Shown here: positions 1-5,703 of the stretch, in pieces
How the letters are laid out: every line of letters starts with the position of its first letter
How positions within the stretch are numbered: position 1 is the stretch's first letter
Origin: Gammaproteobacteria bacterium
GTDB taxonomy: Bacteria; Pseudomonadota; Gammaproteobacteria; Natronospirales; REEB76
Assembly (NCBI GenBank): GCA_028871235.1
Contig: JAGWNO010000109.1
Span: forward strand, 1 to 6,969
Direction: 5' to 3'
DNA: 6,969 bases
The notes under the pieces: generated by a model
Told to the model about the DNA's origin: nothing
The model's input: only the letters and a program-made list of their open reading frames with translations
Database searches by the model: none
Made by a program: the position numbers and the translations under genes

Positions 1-435
1 AGCTGGAAAGGCGGCACTGGCGCCGGTTATGAAGCCTACGACCGCACCCACCAGGTGACTGCGCCGCCGGCGGAACAGAGGTTGACGCTGTCATCGGATC
101 CCGCCTTCCACGGCGATCCGGCGCTGCTCAATCCGGAACAACTGCTGGTGATGGCGGCGGCGTCCTGCCAGATGCTCTCCTTCCTCGCCATCGCCGCACG
201 CAAGCGCATCGAGGTGGTGGAATACGCAGATACCGCCGAAGGCTTCATGGCGGAGGACGACAAGCCGGTGCGCATCACCCGTATCATCCTCAAGCCGCGC
301 ATTTCGATCATCGGGGATGTAGATAAGCAGCAGGTAGGGCGTATGCTGGAACTCGCTCACCAGCAGTGTTTCATCGCCAACAGCCTGCGCTCAGACATCG
401 AGATCCGCGCCGACATCCATATCCAGCCCCGCTGA
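1..435 (+). CDS. OsmC-family peroxidase (organic hydroperoxide/redox), 5' end missing
   Basis: This is the C-terminal 144 residues of an OsmC/Ohr-superfamily protein; the reading frame is open from the window's first base. The family reduces organic and inorganic hydroperoxides in the cytoplasm using two cysteines. Visible are the LNPEQLL motif (residues 43-49 of the fragment), the first cysteine in AAASCQM (Cys56) on the central helix, and the second in HQQCFIANS (Cys123). The 67-residue spacing is close to the 66 between E. coli OsmC Cys59 and Cys125 (from memory). The fragment starts near the family's N-terminal W-x-G strand, so probably only some 8-20 residues are missing. A GTG at 55 could be taken as a start, but that would remove the first conserved strand, so I treat it as internal. 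The last 15 codons overlap the oppositely oriented amidotransferase gene. The choice between OsmC, Ohr and YhfA subfamilies is not settled; a general OsmC-family call is safe. Confidence 0.88.
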   Translation, partial: SWKGGTGAGYEAYDRTHQVTAPPAEQRLTLSSDPAFHGDPALLNPEQLLVMAAASCQMLSFLAIAARKRIEVVEYADTAEGFMAEDDKPVRITRIILKPRISIIGDVDKQQVGRMLELAHQQCFIANSLRSDIEIRADIHIQPR

Positions 436-1140
436 TAGCGGTGTCAGGCCCGCCAGCCAGGCGTACAGGAAAGCAGCCGCCTGACCGCGCAGCAGCTCAG
501 CATGCCGCGCTGTCTGTGCGCGCAACACGGCGGGTGCAAGACCATGGCTGCGCAACTCGCCGCTGTGGCCCACGTACCATTGCTCCAGGCCGCGCGCGGT
601 CACTTCCGCATGGAACTGCAGCGCCAGTGCGGATTTGCCCCAGGAAAATGCCTGGTGCGCGCAGCCATCGGTGGCAGCGAGATGCACGGCAGCCATCGGC
701 AGATCAAAAGTTTCCGCATGCCAATGGAGCACCGGCCCGGTGAGCTGCCGCAACGCCGAACTGCGGCCGGCAGCGGTGAAGGTGAGCGGCTGCCAGCCGA
801 TTTCCGTGGTCTTTCCCCGGTACACGCGCGCCCCCAGCGCTGCCGCCATGAACTGGCTGCCGAGACAGATGCCGAGCGTGGGCTGTTCGCGCCGCAGTCG
901 CGTCTCAATGAACTTCAGCTCGTCGGTGATGAAAGGATAGTCGTACGCGTCGTTGACGCCGATGGGTCCGCCCAACACCACCAGCAGTTCCCATGGCTGT
1001 TTCGCCAGCACCTCGAAATCCGCCGTGGACGCATCCACGTAACGGATGGCATAGCCGGCTTGCGCGAATGGCAGCTCGAAAGAACCCAGGTCTTCGAAAG
1101 CCACATGGCGGAGGGCAAGCAGCGTCTTCACGCGCCGCAT
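391..1140 (-). CDS. Class I glutamine amidotransferase-like protein (GATase1)
   Basis: The gene encodes a 249-residue cytoplasmic protein of the GATase1 superfamily, the stand-alone group related to the GuaA glutaminase domain and often annotated as 'glutamine amidotransferase'. Such domains hydrolyse glutamine or related gamma-glutamyl amides through a Cys-His-Glu triad. Visible are the oxyanion-strand LGGPIGV (residues 56-62), the nucleophile elbow LGICLGSQ with Cys92, and LQFHAE with His177 and Glu179, so the triad is complete. GTTEIGW-like sequence after the elbow (TTEIGW, 111-116) and VLHWHAETF (137-145) are also typical of this subfamily. The length is normal for stand-alone members (about 230-250). 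The ATG at 1138-1140 is the only reasonable start; no strong Shine-Dalgarno precedes it. There is no synthase partner next to it, so its acceptor substrate is unknown. The C-terminal tail is coded on the strand opposite the OsmC 3' end. Confidence 0.88.
   Translation of the reverse strand: MRRVKTLLALRHVAFEDLGSFELPFAQAGYAIRYVDASTADFEVLAKQPWELLVVLGGPIGVNDAYDYPFITDELKFIETRLRREQPTLGICLGSQFMAAALGARVYRGKTTEIGWQPLTFTAAGRSSALRQLTGPVLHWHAETFDLPMAAVHLAATDGCAHQAFSWGKSALALQFHAEVTARGLEQWYVGHSGELRSHGLAPAVLRAQTARHAELLRGQAAAFLYAWLAGLTPLSAGLDMDVGADLDV
429..441. other. Small perfect hairpin at the OsmC stop codon
   Basis: CCGCT-GAT-AGCGG forms a 5-bp GC-rich stem with a 3-nt loop that contains most of the OsmC stop codon. 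No T-run follows on either strand, and the site is inside the amidotransferase reading frame. It could slow or end transcription from the OsmC side, but the stem is short and may be chance in GC-rich DNA. Confidence 0.25.
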
Positions 1141-1421
1141 TCTAGCCGCCGGCGGGACAGTTGTCCTTGTGGAATACCGCAGTCATTTCGACTGCAGCGC
1201 GTTACCGTATGTCTCAGCGTTTGCCGGGCCGACGCTTTCGCCTGCGCCTGCCGGCACGCCAGGCCGCCTCGATCTTGAAGCTTCCCACCACCATTCCGGA
1301 GCACGCCACCCAGCGGCGGCGGAATCCGGCACGCAGGGCGAGCACCGGGATGGGAAACCCATGGCCAGTATCCGCATCTCCAGGGTGTCTGCCATCAGTG
1401 CGTGGCCTGCAGCATTACCGC

Positions 1422-1447
1422 CAGACGCTGATCTGCCAGATGGTCTG
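1422..1447. promoter_or_regulatory. Nested inverted repeats upstream of the Nudix gene (possible operator)
   Basis: ATCTG-C-CAGAT (1431-1441) is a perfect 5-bp dyad with a single central base. It is flanked asymmetrically by CAGAC (1422-1426) and GTCTG (1443-1447), themselves inverted copies of each other. It sits 58 bp upstream of the Nudix ATG, a reasonable place for an operator or activator site. No regulator gene is adjacent and no known box is recognised, so this is structure only. Confidence 0.25.
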
Positions 1448-1492
1448 AAAATTCTCCGCCGTTACCCCTCTATTCCCCCCAGCGGCGGGCTC

Positions 1493-1498
1493 TATACT
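1493..1498 (+). promoter_or_regulatory. Candidate -10 box (TATACT) for a leaderless Nudix mRNA
   Basis: TATACT matches the sigma-70 -10 consensus at 5 of 6 positions. It ends 6 bp before the ATG at 1505, so initiation at the usual distance would fall on or next to the A of the start codon. No Shine-Dalgarno is present between this box and the ATG. No good -35 hexamer is seen 16-18 bp upstream (the sequence there is C/T-rich), which lowers confidence. The weak-RBS, box-next-to-ATG pattern is typical of leaderless transcripts in some GC-rich bacteria. Confidence 0.4.
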
Positions 1499-1504
1499 TT
1501 TGCC

Positions 1505-1954
1505 ATGTCCGCTTCTCGCCCGCGTCTCTCCGCTGGCGTGTCCGTGCTGCGCGATACGCCGGCCGGCCGCCGCTACCTGTTGCTGCGCGCCTGGCGCTAC
1601 TGGGACTTCCCCAAAGGAGCCGTGGAGCCGCAGGAGACGCCCTTGCAGGCCGCGGTGCGGGAAGTGCGGGAAGAGACCGGCCTCACCGACCTGGAGTTCG
1701 CCTGGGGAGAGGACTACCGGGAGACGGCGCCTTACAACCGCGGCAAGGTGGCCCGCTATTACCTGGCCCGCACCCGTCAGGACCAGGTGACTTTGACCGC
1801 CAATCCCGTCACCGGCATCCGCGAGCACATGGAATACCGCTGGGTGAGCTACGCCGCGGCGTTACAACTGGTCACACCGCGGGTGCAGCTCATCCTGGAT
1901 TGGGCGGTCCAGGTGGCGGGACCTGGAATACTTAGGACAGAAAACACTTCTTGA
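1505..1954 (+). CDS. Nudix hydrolase, Ap4A-hydrolase-like
   Basis: The product is a 149-residue single-domain Nudix pyrophosphohydrolase. The Nudix box is exact at residues 38-60: Gly38, Glu44, then REVREETGL with Arg52-Glu53 and the metal-binding Glu56-Glu57, Gly59. The preceding WDFPKGAVE (33-41) and the later KVARYYL (81-87) resemble bis(5'-nucleosyl)-tetraphosphatases of the NUDT2/archaeal type, which cut Ap4A to ATP and AMP in the cytoplasm with Mg2+. The Ap4A preference is inferred; a related role such as removing other nucleoside diphosphate derivatives is possible. The frame is open back to 1169, but the added 112 residues are low-complexity and unlike any Nudix extension. ATG 1505 puts the conserved first strand (LSAGVSVLR) at residues 8-16 as expected. 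The protein differs from RppH, whose context (ptsP) is absent. The gene stands alone, and its stop codon overlaps a TTGACA that may serve the next gene. Confidence 0.88.
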   Translation: MSASRPRLSAGVSVLRDTPAGRRYLLLRAWRYWDFPKGAVEPQETPLQAAVREVREETGLTDLEFAWGEDYRETAPYNRGKVARYYLARTRQDQVTLTANPVTGIREHMEYRWVSYAAALQLVTPRVQLILDWAVQVAGPGILRTENTS

Positions 1955-1979
1955 CAGCATCATGAAGACAAGACTAAAT
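1951..1979 (+). promoter_or_regulatory. Candidate sigma-70 promoter for the c-di-GMP phosphodiesterase gene
   Basis: A perfect -35 hexamer TTGACA (1951-1956) overlaps the Nudix stop codon. After a 17-bp spacer there is only a weak -10 (CTAAAT, 3 of 6 matches, 1974-1979). Use of this promoter would give a 5' leader of roughly 150 nt. The exact -35 and the AT-rich surroundings favour a promoter here, but the -10 is poor and another start within 1980-2100 is possible. Confidence 0.35.
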
Positions 1980-2139
1980 CAAACCGCGTGAATCATTCTC
2001 AATAATTCTTTAACTAATTGATGTAAAAGGGCAATTATCGTAAGGTTAAAACCCGTAATGCATCTTCAGCCGTGCTGGGTGGGCCGCATGCGGGCCAAGC
2101 TTCCCGGCATCCGTGACGTACCATTAAAGAGAACCGGAT
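1955..2139 (+). other. AT-rich intergenic leader upstream of the c-di-GMP gene
   Basis: This 185-bp gap is the most AT-rich part of the window (61 of 90 bases between 1971 and 2060 are A or T), standing out against GC-rich coding DNA. It presumably holds the promoter and regulator sites of the next gene. Its 3' part turns GC-rich and can fold: the palindrome CCGCATGCGG (2084-2093), or alternatively ATGCGGG (2088-2094) with CCC-G-GCAT (2103-2110) around an 8-nt loop with one bulge. I see no match to the c-di-GMP riboswitch (GEMM) core. A purine-rich stretch AAAGAGA (2126-2132), 7 nt before the ATG, is the likely ribosome binding site. Confidence 0.55.
1985..2003. promoter_or_regulatory. Fur-box-like sequence (weak)
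   Basis: CGCGTGAATCATTCTCAAT agrees with the idealised palindrome AATGAGAATCATTCTCATT at 14 of 19 positions. The right half is nearly complete (AATCATTCTCA) and the left half is poor. It lies just downstream of the candidate promoter, where a repressor would block transcription. AT-rich DNA gives such matches easily, so this is a hint only. Confidence 0.2.
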
Positions 2140-5043
2140 ATGAAACGTACGGCATTGCTGCATAGCCTGCGCACACGCCTGCTGGTGCTGATTATCCTGG
2201 CCGCCCTGCCGGGCACCGTGGTGACCGTCTGGACCGCCCTGGTCCAGCGCCAGGCATCGGAAGACAGCGCGCGCGACGAGATGCGTGAAGCGGCGGCGAC
2301 CATGGCAGCCCGTTACGAAAGACGGATTTCCAGCACCAAAGCGGTGTTGACCACCTTGTCGGAATTTCCACCGGTCACGGCAGCACCAAATGCCTGCGCG
2401 GCAGAACTGCGCAGCATCCTCCACATACATGACGATCTGGCGAACCTGGCCTTCATCAATGCCGGGGGCTACGTCTCCTGCAGCGCCGTGGCGCCGCCTT
2501 CCTCGGATCCGGTGTATCTGGGCGACCGCCCGTATTTCCATGCCGCCCTGACATCCGGAGGACGTGTGGTAACGAGCGGTTTTATCATGGGGCGCCTCGT
2601 CCATCGCCCCGTCCAGATCCTGGCAAAATCGTTCACCGCGCCCGGACACCGCCCCATGGTGGTGTATACGTCTCTTGATCTCTCCACAAAAGCCAGTCCG
2701 TTCTTGCAAGTAGACATCCCCGCCGGCGGCCGGGTCATGCTGCTGGACAGTGACGGCGGCTATCTCGGCGGTTTCCCCGCCGATTTGAACCGTTATGGCG
2801 ATCAGGTGATACCGGCAGACGTGCTGCAGCGCATCCATGGCGCCGGACCGAAAGGCGACCTGACTGCCAAGGATTCTTCGGGACACACTTCCATATTCGG
2901 CTACGCCGCGCTCGCCACGGGGCAGGCTTATGCCATCGCCAGCATCCCGCGCGCCACCGCGTTTGCCGCAGCCCGCTTGATGCTGGCGCGCAACCTGGCC
3001 ATCTTGGGCATTGGTCTCACGCTGGCCTTGCTTGCCGGCTGGCGGCTTATAGCGACCCAGCTGCTGCGGAAATCCACCGCACTGAGACAGGCCGCGGAGA
3101 AAATCGCCGCCGGTGAACTGCAGGCGAAGTCCGGACTGCCCCCGGGCCGCGATGAACTGGGAATCGTGGCCAGTGCCTTCGACACCATGACCGATGCGCT
3201 CGCCGAGCGCACCCGGGAAGCGGATAAATTCAACCGTATCCAGCGCATGCTCACCGCCATCTCCCGCGCCCAGCTGCGCACCCGGGATATACGCACCCTG
3301 TTGCAGGAGGCCTGCCGCATCGCGGTGGATTACGGTGAATTGCGGCTCGCCTGGGTCGGGCAAGTGGACGCGCAGAAGCAGCGCGTCACCGCCATAGCCC
3401 ATTACGGGCATGAATCAGACTATATGGAAGGCGCTTCTCTTTCGCTGGCTGCGGAGTCGCCCGAGTCCGGGGGTCTTGTAGGCACCGCACTCCGTACCGG
3501 CCGGCCGGCGGTAACTAATGATTTTTTGCGTGATCCCCGCCTGGCGCCCTGGTATCCCCTGGGCAAACGCCTCGGCTTCGGCGGAGGCTGTGCTTTCCCG
3601 ATCGTCCTCGACGGCAAGCCGCGCTACGTATTCACGGTGTACACGGCAGATAGCGGTTTCTTCAATCCGCAGGACCTGGCGCTGCTGGAACAGCTCACAG
3701 CCGATATCGCCTACGGTCTGCACGCATTGGAGATGGAACAGCAGGCGGGCTACCTCGCCAACTACGATCCCCTCACCGGTCTGTTCAACCGCCAGGGCCT
3801 GCTGCTGCAAGTCGGGCCGCTCCTCGTCCGGACGCTTCATAACGGTCGTCATGCGGCGGTGGTCACGCTGGAAATCACCAATTTCCATCAGATCGCCGAC
3901 GAGCTGGGCCAGGTCGCGGCTGACGAGCTGTTGCGGCTGTTTGCCGTGCACCTGCGGGAAGTGCTGCGCGCCGGGGATATCGCCAGTCGCGTCCTCGACA
4001 CACGCTTCTGCATGGTGCTGGCCGACATGGCCAGCCCCGACGACGTGCGCAGGGTCATGGAGCACATGTTCAAACAGTTGCCGCATGAGTTGGATGTCGC
4101 CGGCAAGACCATAGTGCCCAAGCTGCGCGCCGGCGTGGCAATTTCCCCCGCCGACGCCAGTGAAGCGGAACAGCTGCTGGATTTCTCCCAGCGCGCCCTG
4201 CATGCGCTGACCAGCGAACCCGTGGTGTTCTTCGCGCCGGCGATCAATCTCACTCTGCAGGAGAACCGCAAGCTGGAATTGGCGCTGCGCCAAGCCCTCG
4301 ATGAAGAAACCCTGGAACTCCATTACCAGCCGGTGGTGGACAGCGGTTCGCGGCATGTCCGGGGTTTCGAGGCCCTGGCGCGCTGGCCCTCCGGTCCGGA
4401 CGGAGCGGTTCCTCCCGGCCGTTTTATCCCGCTGGCGGAATCCTGCGGTCTCATCGTGCCGCTGGGCGACTGGGCGCTGCGCACCGCTGCCCGCCAGGCG
4501 GCATACTGGGAAAGACAGGGGCGGCGCCGGCTGCAGATCGCAGTCAATGTCTCACCGCTGCAGTTCCGAGAGGAGCGCTTCCTCACGCGCGTAACGGAGA
4601 GCATCACGGCCACCGGTGCAACACTCCGCAATGTGAACCTCGCCATGGAAATCACCGAGAACCTGTTGATCCACAACCTCGAAGAGGTGCGCATCATTCT
4701 CGTCGGTTTGAAAGAACTCGGTATCGCCCTGTATCTCGACGATTTCGGCACCGGCTACTCCTCCCTCGGCTACCTGCACAATCTCCCGTTCGACGTCGTC
4801 AAGATTGACCAGTCCTTCACCCGGCAGCTCGGCGTGGAGGCACGCAGCGAAGCAATGGTCAAGACCATCGTGGCACTGGCCGGCCAGTTCGGGCTCGCGG
4901 TCATTGCCGAAGGTGTCGAAACGGAGGAGCAACTCGCCATGGTGCGCAAACTGCGCTGTAAATACGTGCAAGGTTTTCTCACCGGCCGGCCGATGCCCGC
5001 CGCCGAGGCCGAACGGCTGCTTGGGCCAGTACCGGAACGCTGA
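2140..5043 (+). CDS. Membrane c-di-GMP phosphodiesterase: Cache-HAMP-GAF-degenerate GGDEF-EAL
   Basis: The 967-residue inner-membrane signalling protein is predicted to hydrolyse c-di-GMP to pGpG. TM1 spans about residues 14-35. A periplasmic region of about 247 residues resembles a double Cache sensor (YLGDRPYFHAAL at 126-137) with two cysteines, Cys86 and Cys114, that could form a disulfide. TM2 is about 285-304, HAMP about 305-358 (RDELGIVASAFDTM), GAF about 366-530, GGDEF about 535-690 and EAL about 708-962. The GGDEF domain begins with NYDPLTGLFNR, but the active loop reads LDTRF (619-623) and the metal-site aspartate is replaced in LEITNF (577-582), so cyclase activity is unlikely. An RxxD (Arg610-Asp613) sits five residues before that loop. 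The EAL domain is complete: Gln730, Glu744 in EALAR, Asn803, Glu837, Asp867-Asp868 in DDFGTGYSSL, Lys888, Glu924 and Gln944. Their spacings match RocR. The gene is a single unit with its own promoter region. Ligands for the Cache and GAF domains are unknown. Confidence 0.93.
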   Translation: MKRTALLHSLRTRLLVLIILAALPGTVVTVWTALVQRQASEDSARDEMREAAATMAARYERRISSTKAVLTTLSEFPPVTAAPNACAAELRSILHIHDDLANLAFINAGGYVSCSAVAPPSSDPVYLGDRPYFHAALTSGGRVVTSGFIMGRLVHRPVQILAKSFTAPGHRPMVVYTSLDLSTKASPFLQVDIPAGGRVMLLDSDGGYLGGFPADLNRYGDQVIPADVLQRIHGAGPKGDLTAKDSSGHTSIFGYAALATGQAYAIASIPRATAFAAARLMLARNLAILGIGLTLALLAGWRLIATQLLRKSTALRQAAEKIAAGELQAKSGLPPGRDELGIVASAFDTMTDALAERTREADKFNRIQRMLTAISRAQLRTRDIRTLLQEACRIAVDYGELRLAWVGQVDAQKQRVTAIAHYGHESDYMEGASLSLAAESPESGGLVGTALRTGRPAVTNDFLRDPRLAPWYPLGKRLGFGGGCAFPIVLDGKPRYVFTVYTADSGFFNPQDLALLEQLTADIAYGLHALEMEQQAGYLANYDPLTGLFNRQGLLLQVGPLLVRTLHNGRHAAVVTLEITNFHQIADELGQVAADELLRLFAVHLREVLRAGDIASRVLDTRFCMVLADMASPDDVRRVMEHMFKQLPHELDVAGKTIVPKLRAGVAISPADASEAEQLLDFSQRALHALTSEPVVFFAPAINLTLQENRKLELALRQALDEETLELHYQPVVDSGSRHVRGFEALARWPSGPDGAVPPGRFIPLAESCGLIVPLGDWALRTAARQAAYWERQGRRRLQIAVNVSPLQFREERFLTRVTESITATGATLRNVNLAMEITENLLIHNLEEVRIILVGLKELGIALYLDDFGTGYSSLGYLHNLPFDVVKIDQSFTRQLGVEARSEAMVKTIVALAGQFGLAVIAEGVETEEQLAMVRKLRCKYVQGFLTGRPMPAAEAERLLGPVPER

Positions 5044-5059
5044 GCGGAAACCTCAGCGT
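5037..5059. terminator. Bidirectional hairpin covering both convergent stop codons
   Basis: ACGCTGAG (5037-5044) pairs perfectly with CTCAGCGT (5052-5059) around a 7-nt loop. The stem includes the TGA of the phosphodiesterase gene (5041-5043) and, on the other strand, the TGA of tesA (5053-5055). The genes are only 9 bp apart, so this is the only place for an intrinsic signal between them. There is no T-run on the + side (CCGCCCGCGG follows) and only a short TT on the other, so it would be a weak or factor-assisted terminator, or a 3'-end stabiliser. Confidence 0.45.
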
Positions 5060-5703
5060 CCGCCCGCGGCACCTGTGGTGCGCGGCCCGGCAGCTGACTT
5101 CAACAGACGCTTGAGCACCGGCCACACGTTGTCGAGCACCCGCGGTTCGGCCACGGGGAGCGGATGCAGGCCATCCGCCTGCATGAGCTCGCGGTGCTCC
5201 GCCACGCCCGCCAGCAGAAACGGCACCAGCGGCACCCGGAATTTTCCAGCGAGTCGCGGGTAAATCGCGGCGAATTCACCGGTGTACTGCGGTCCATAGT
5301 TAGGCGGCAGCAGGATACCCGCCAGCAGCACCTGGGCGCCCGCTGCGCGTGACAGCGCGATCATCCGCCCCAGATTGGCCTGCATCACACCCACCGGCAG
5401 TCCGCGCAGGCCGTCGTTGGCGCCCAGCTCCAGGATGACGATGACGGGATGATGGCTGGCGAGTTCCTGCGGCAGGCGCGTGAGGCCGCCGGCGCTGGTC
5501 TCGCCGCTGACGCTGGCATTGACCACGGTATAGTCATAGCCATGCGCTCTCAGGCGCTTCCCCAGCAAGGCTACCCAGCCCTGGGAGGTTTCGATACCGT
5601 AGGCGGCACTCAGGCTGTCGCCCATCACCAGGATGGTCCGCGGCGCGGCGGCGGCCGCGCCCGCGAAGCATATCAGCACACAGAAAAGGAAACGTCTCAT
5701 CAT
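5053..5703 (-). CDS. tesA: TesA-type multifunctional acyl-CoA thioesterase / lysophospholipase / arylesterase (SGNH hydrolase)
   Basis: The 216-residue product is a periplasmic SGNH-family esterase like E. coli TesA (thioesterase I / protease I / lysophospholipase L1), which cleaves thioesters and ester bonds of long-chain acyl substrates. An N-terminal signal peptide is clear: MMRR, a hydrophobic core FLFCVLICFAG, then an Ala-rich cleavage region near residues 16-20. The cysteines there do not make a lipobox. SGNH blocks are all present: GDSLS with Ser30, NASVSGETS with Gly67, ELGANDGLRG with Asn96, and DGLHP with Asp177 and His180. Length fits the family. Two ATG codons abut (5703 and 5700); I take the outer one because GGAGGA lies 10 nt upstream of it and 13 nt from the inner one. 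An upstream open frame to 6063 is antisense to ybbA and rejected. It is divergent from ybbA, as in E. coli, with overlapping start codons, and convergent with the phosphodiesterase gene. Confidence 0.95.
   Translation of the reverse strand: MMRRFLFCVLICFAGAAAAAPRTILVMGDSLSAAYGIETSQGWVALLGKRLRAHGYDYTVVNASVSGETSAGGLTRLPQELASHHPVIVILELGANDGLRGLPVGVMQANLGRMIALSRAAGAQVLLAGILLPPNYGPQYTGEFAAIYPRLAGKFRVPLVPFLLAGVAEHRELMQADGLHPLPVAEPRVLDNVWPVLKRLLKSAAGPRTTGAAGGR

Larger units (their letters stand above)
1141..1504. other. Divergent intergenic region between amidotransferase and Nudix genes, no gene seen
   Basis: These 364 bp lie between two divergent starts and should hold both promoters. Reading frames cross the region on both strands, but their conceptual products are rich in Arg, Ala and Pro, show no domain, and are read as non-coding. 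Small dyads are present: GGACA-GT-TGTCC (1155-1166), 15 bp upstream of the amidotransferase ATG; GCAGTC-ATTTC-GACTGC (1179-1195); ATTCCG/CGGAAT around 1293-1325; ATGGG-AAA-CCCAT (1350-1362); and nested CAGAC/GTCTG and ATCTG/CAGAT (1422-1447). No tRNA or convincing small RNA was recognised. The length is large compared with the tight spacing elsewhere in the window, so the region may hold decayed sequence or a repeat family member. Confidence 0.6.

Noticed and set aside
502..1278. 258-codon + strand frame opposite the amidotransferase
   Set aside because: The minus strand has a complete Cys-His-Glu GATase1 triad; the + strand product has no domain and carries the marks of a shadow frame.
1169..1448. 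Small protein genes in the amidotransferase-Nudix gap (both strands)
   Set aside because: None has a convincing ribosome binding site, domain or coding-like composition; all are explained by open frames in GC-rich DNA.
1169..1504. N-terminal extension of the Nudix frame by 112 residues
   Set aside because: The added sequence is low-complexity, has no known domain, and covers the promoter-like TATACT. Nudix proteins of this type begin just before the first strand, which fits ATG 1505.
1..1954. OsmC, amidotransferase and Nudix as one stress or damage-repair system
   Set aside because: The genes are convergent and divergent, not an operon, and the idea rests only on adjacency of common housekeeping-type families.
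2070..2139. c-di-GMP riboswitch (GEMM) before the phosphodiesterase gene
   Set aside because: It would have been fitting, and the leader can fold, but the conserved GEMM core sequences are absent.
2035..3411. Long open reading frame (458 codons) on the minus strand, antisense to the 5' half of the phosphodiesterase gene
   Set aside because: The opposite strand encodes clear TM, Cache, HAMP and GAF segments over the same DNA. The antisense product is Gly/Gln/Arg-rich with no recognisable domain, as expected from GC-rich shadow frames.
3415..4356. Second long minus-strand frame (313 codons) under the GAF/GGDEF region
   Set aside because: Same reasoning: no domain, unusual composition, and full overlap with well-supported coding sequence on the + strand.
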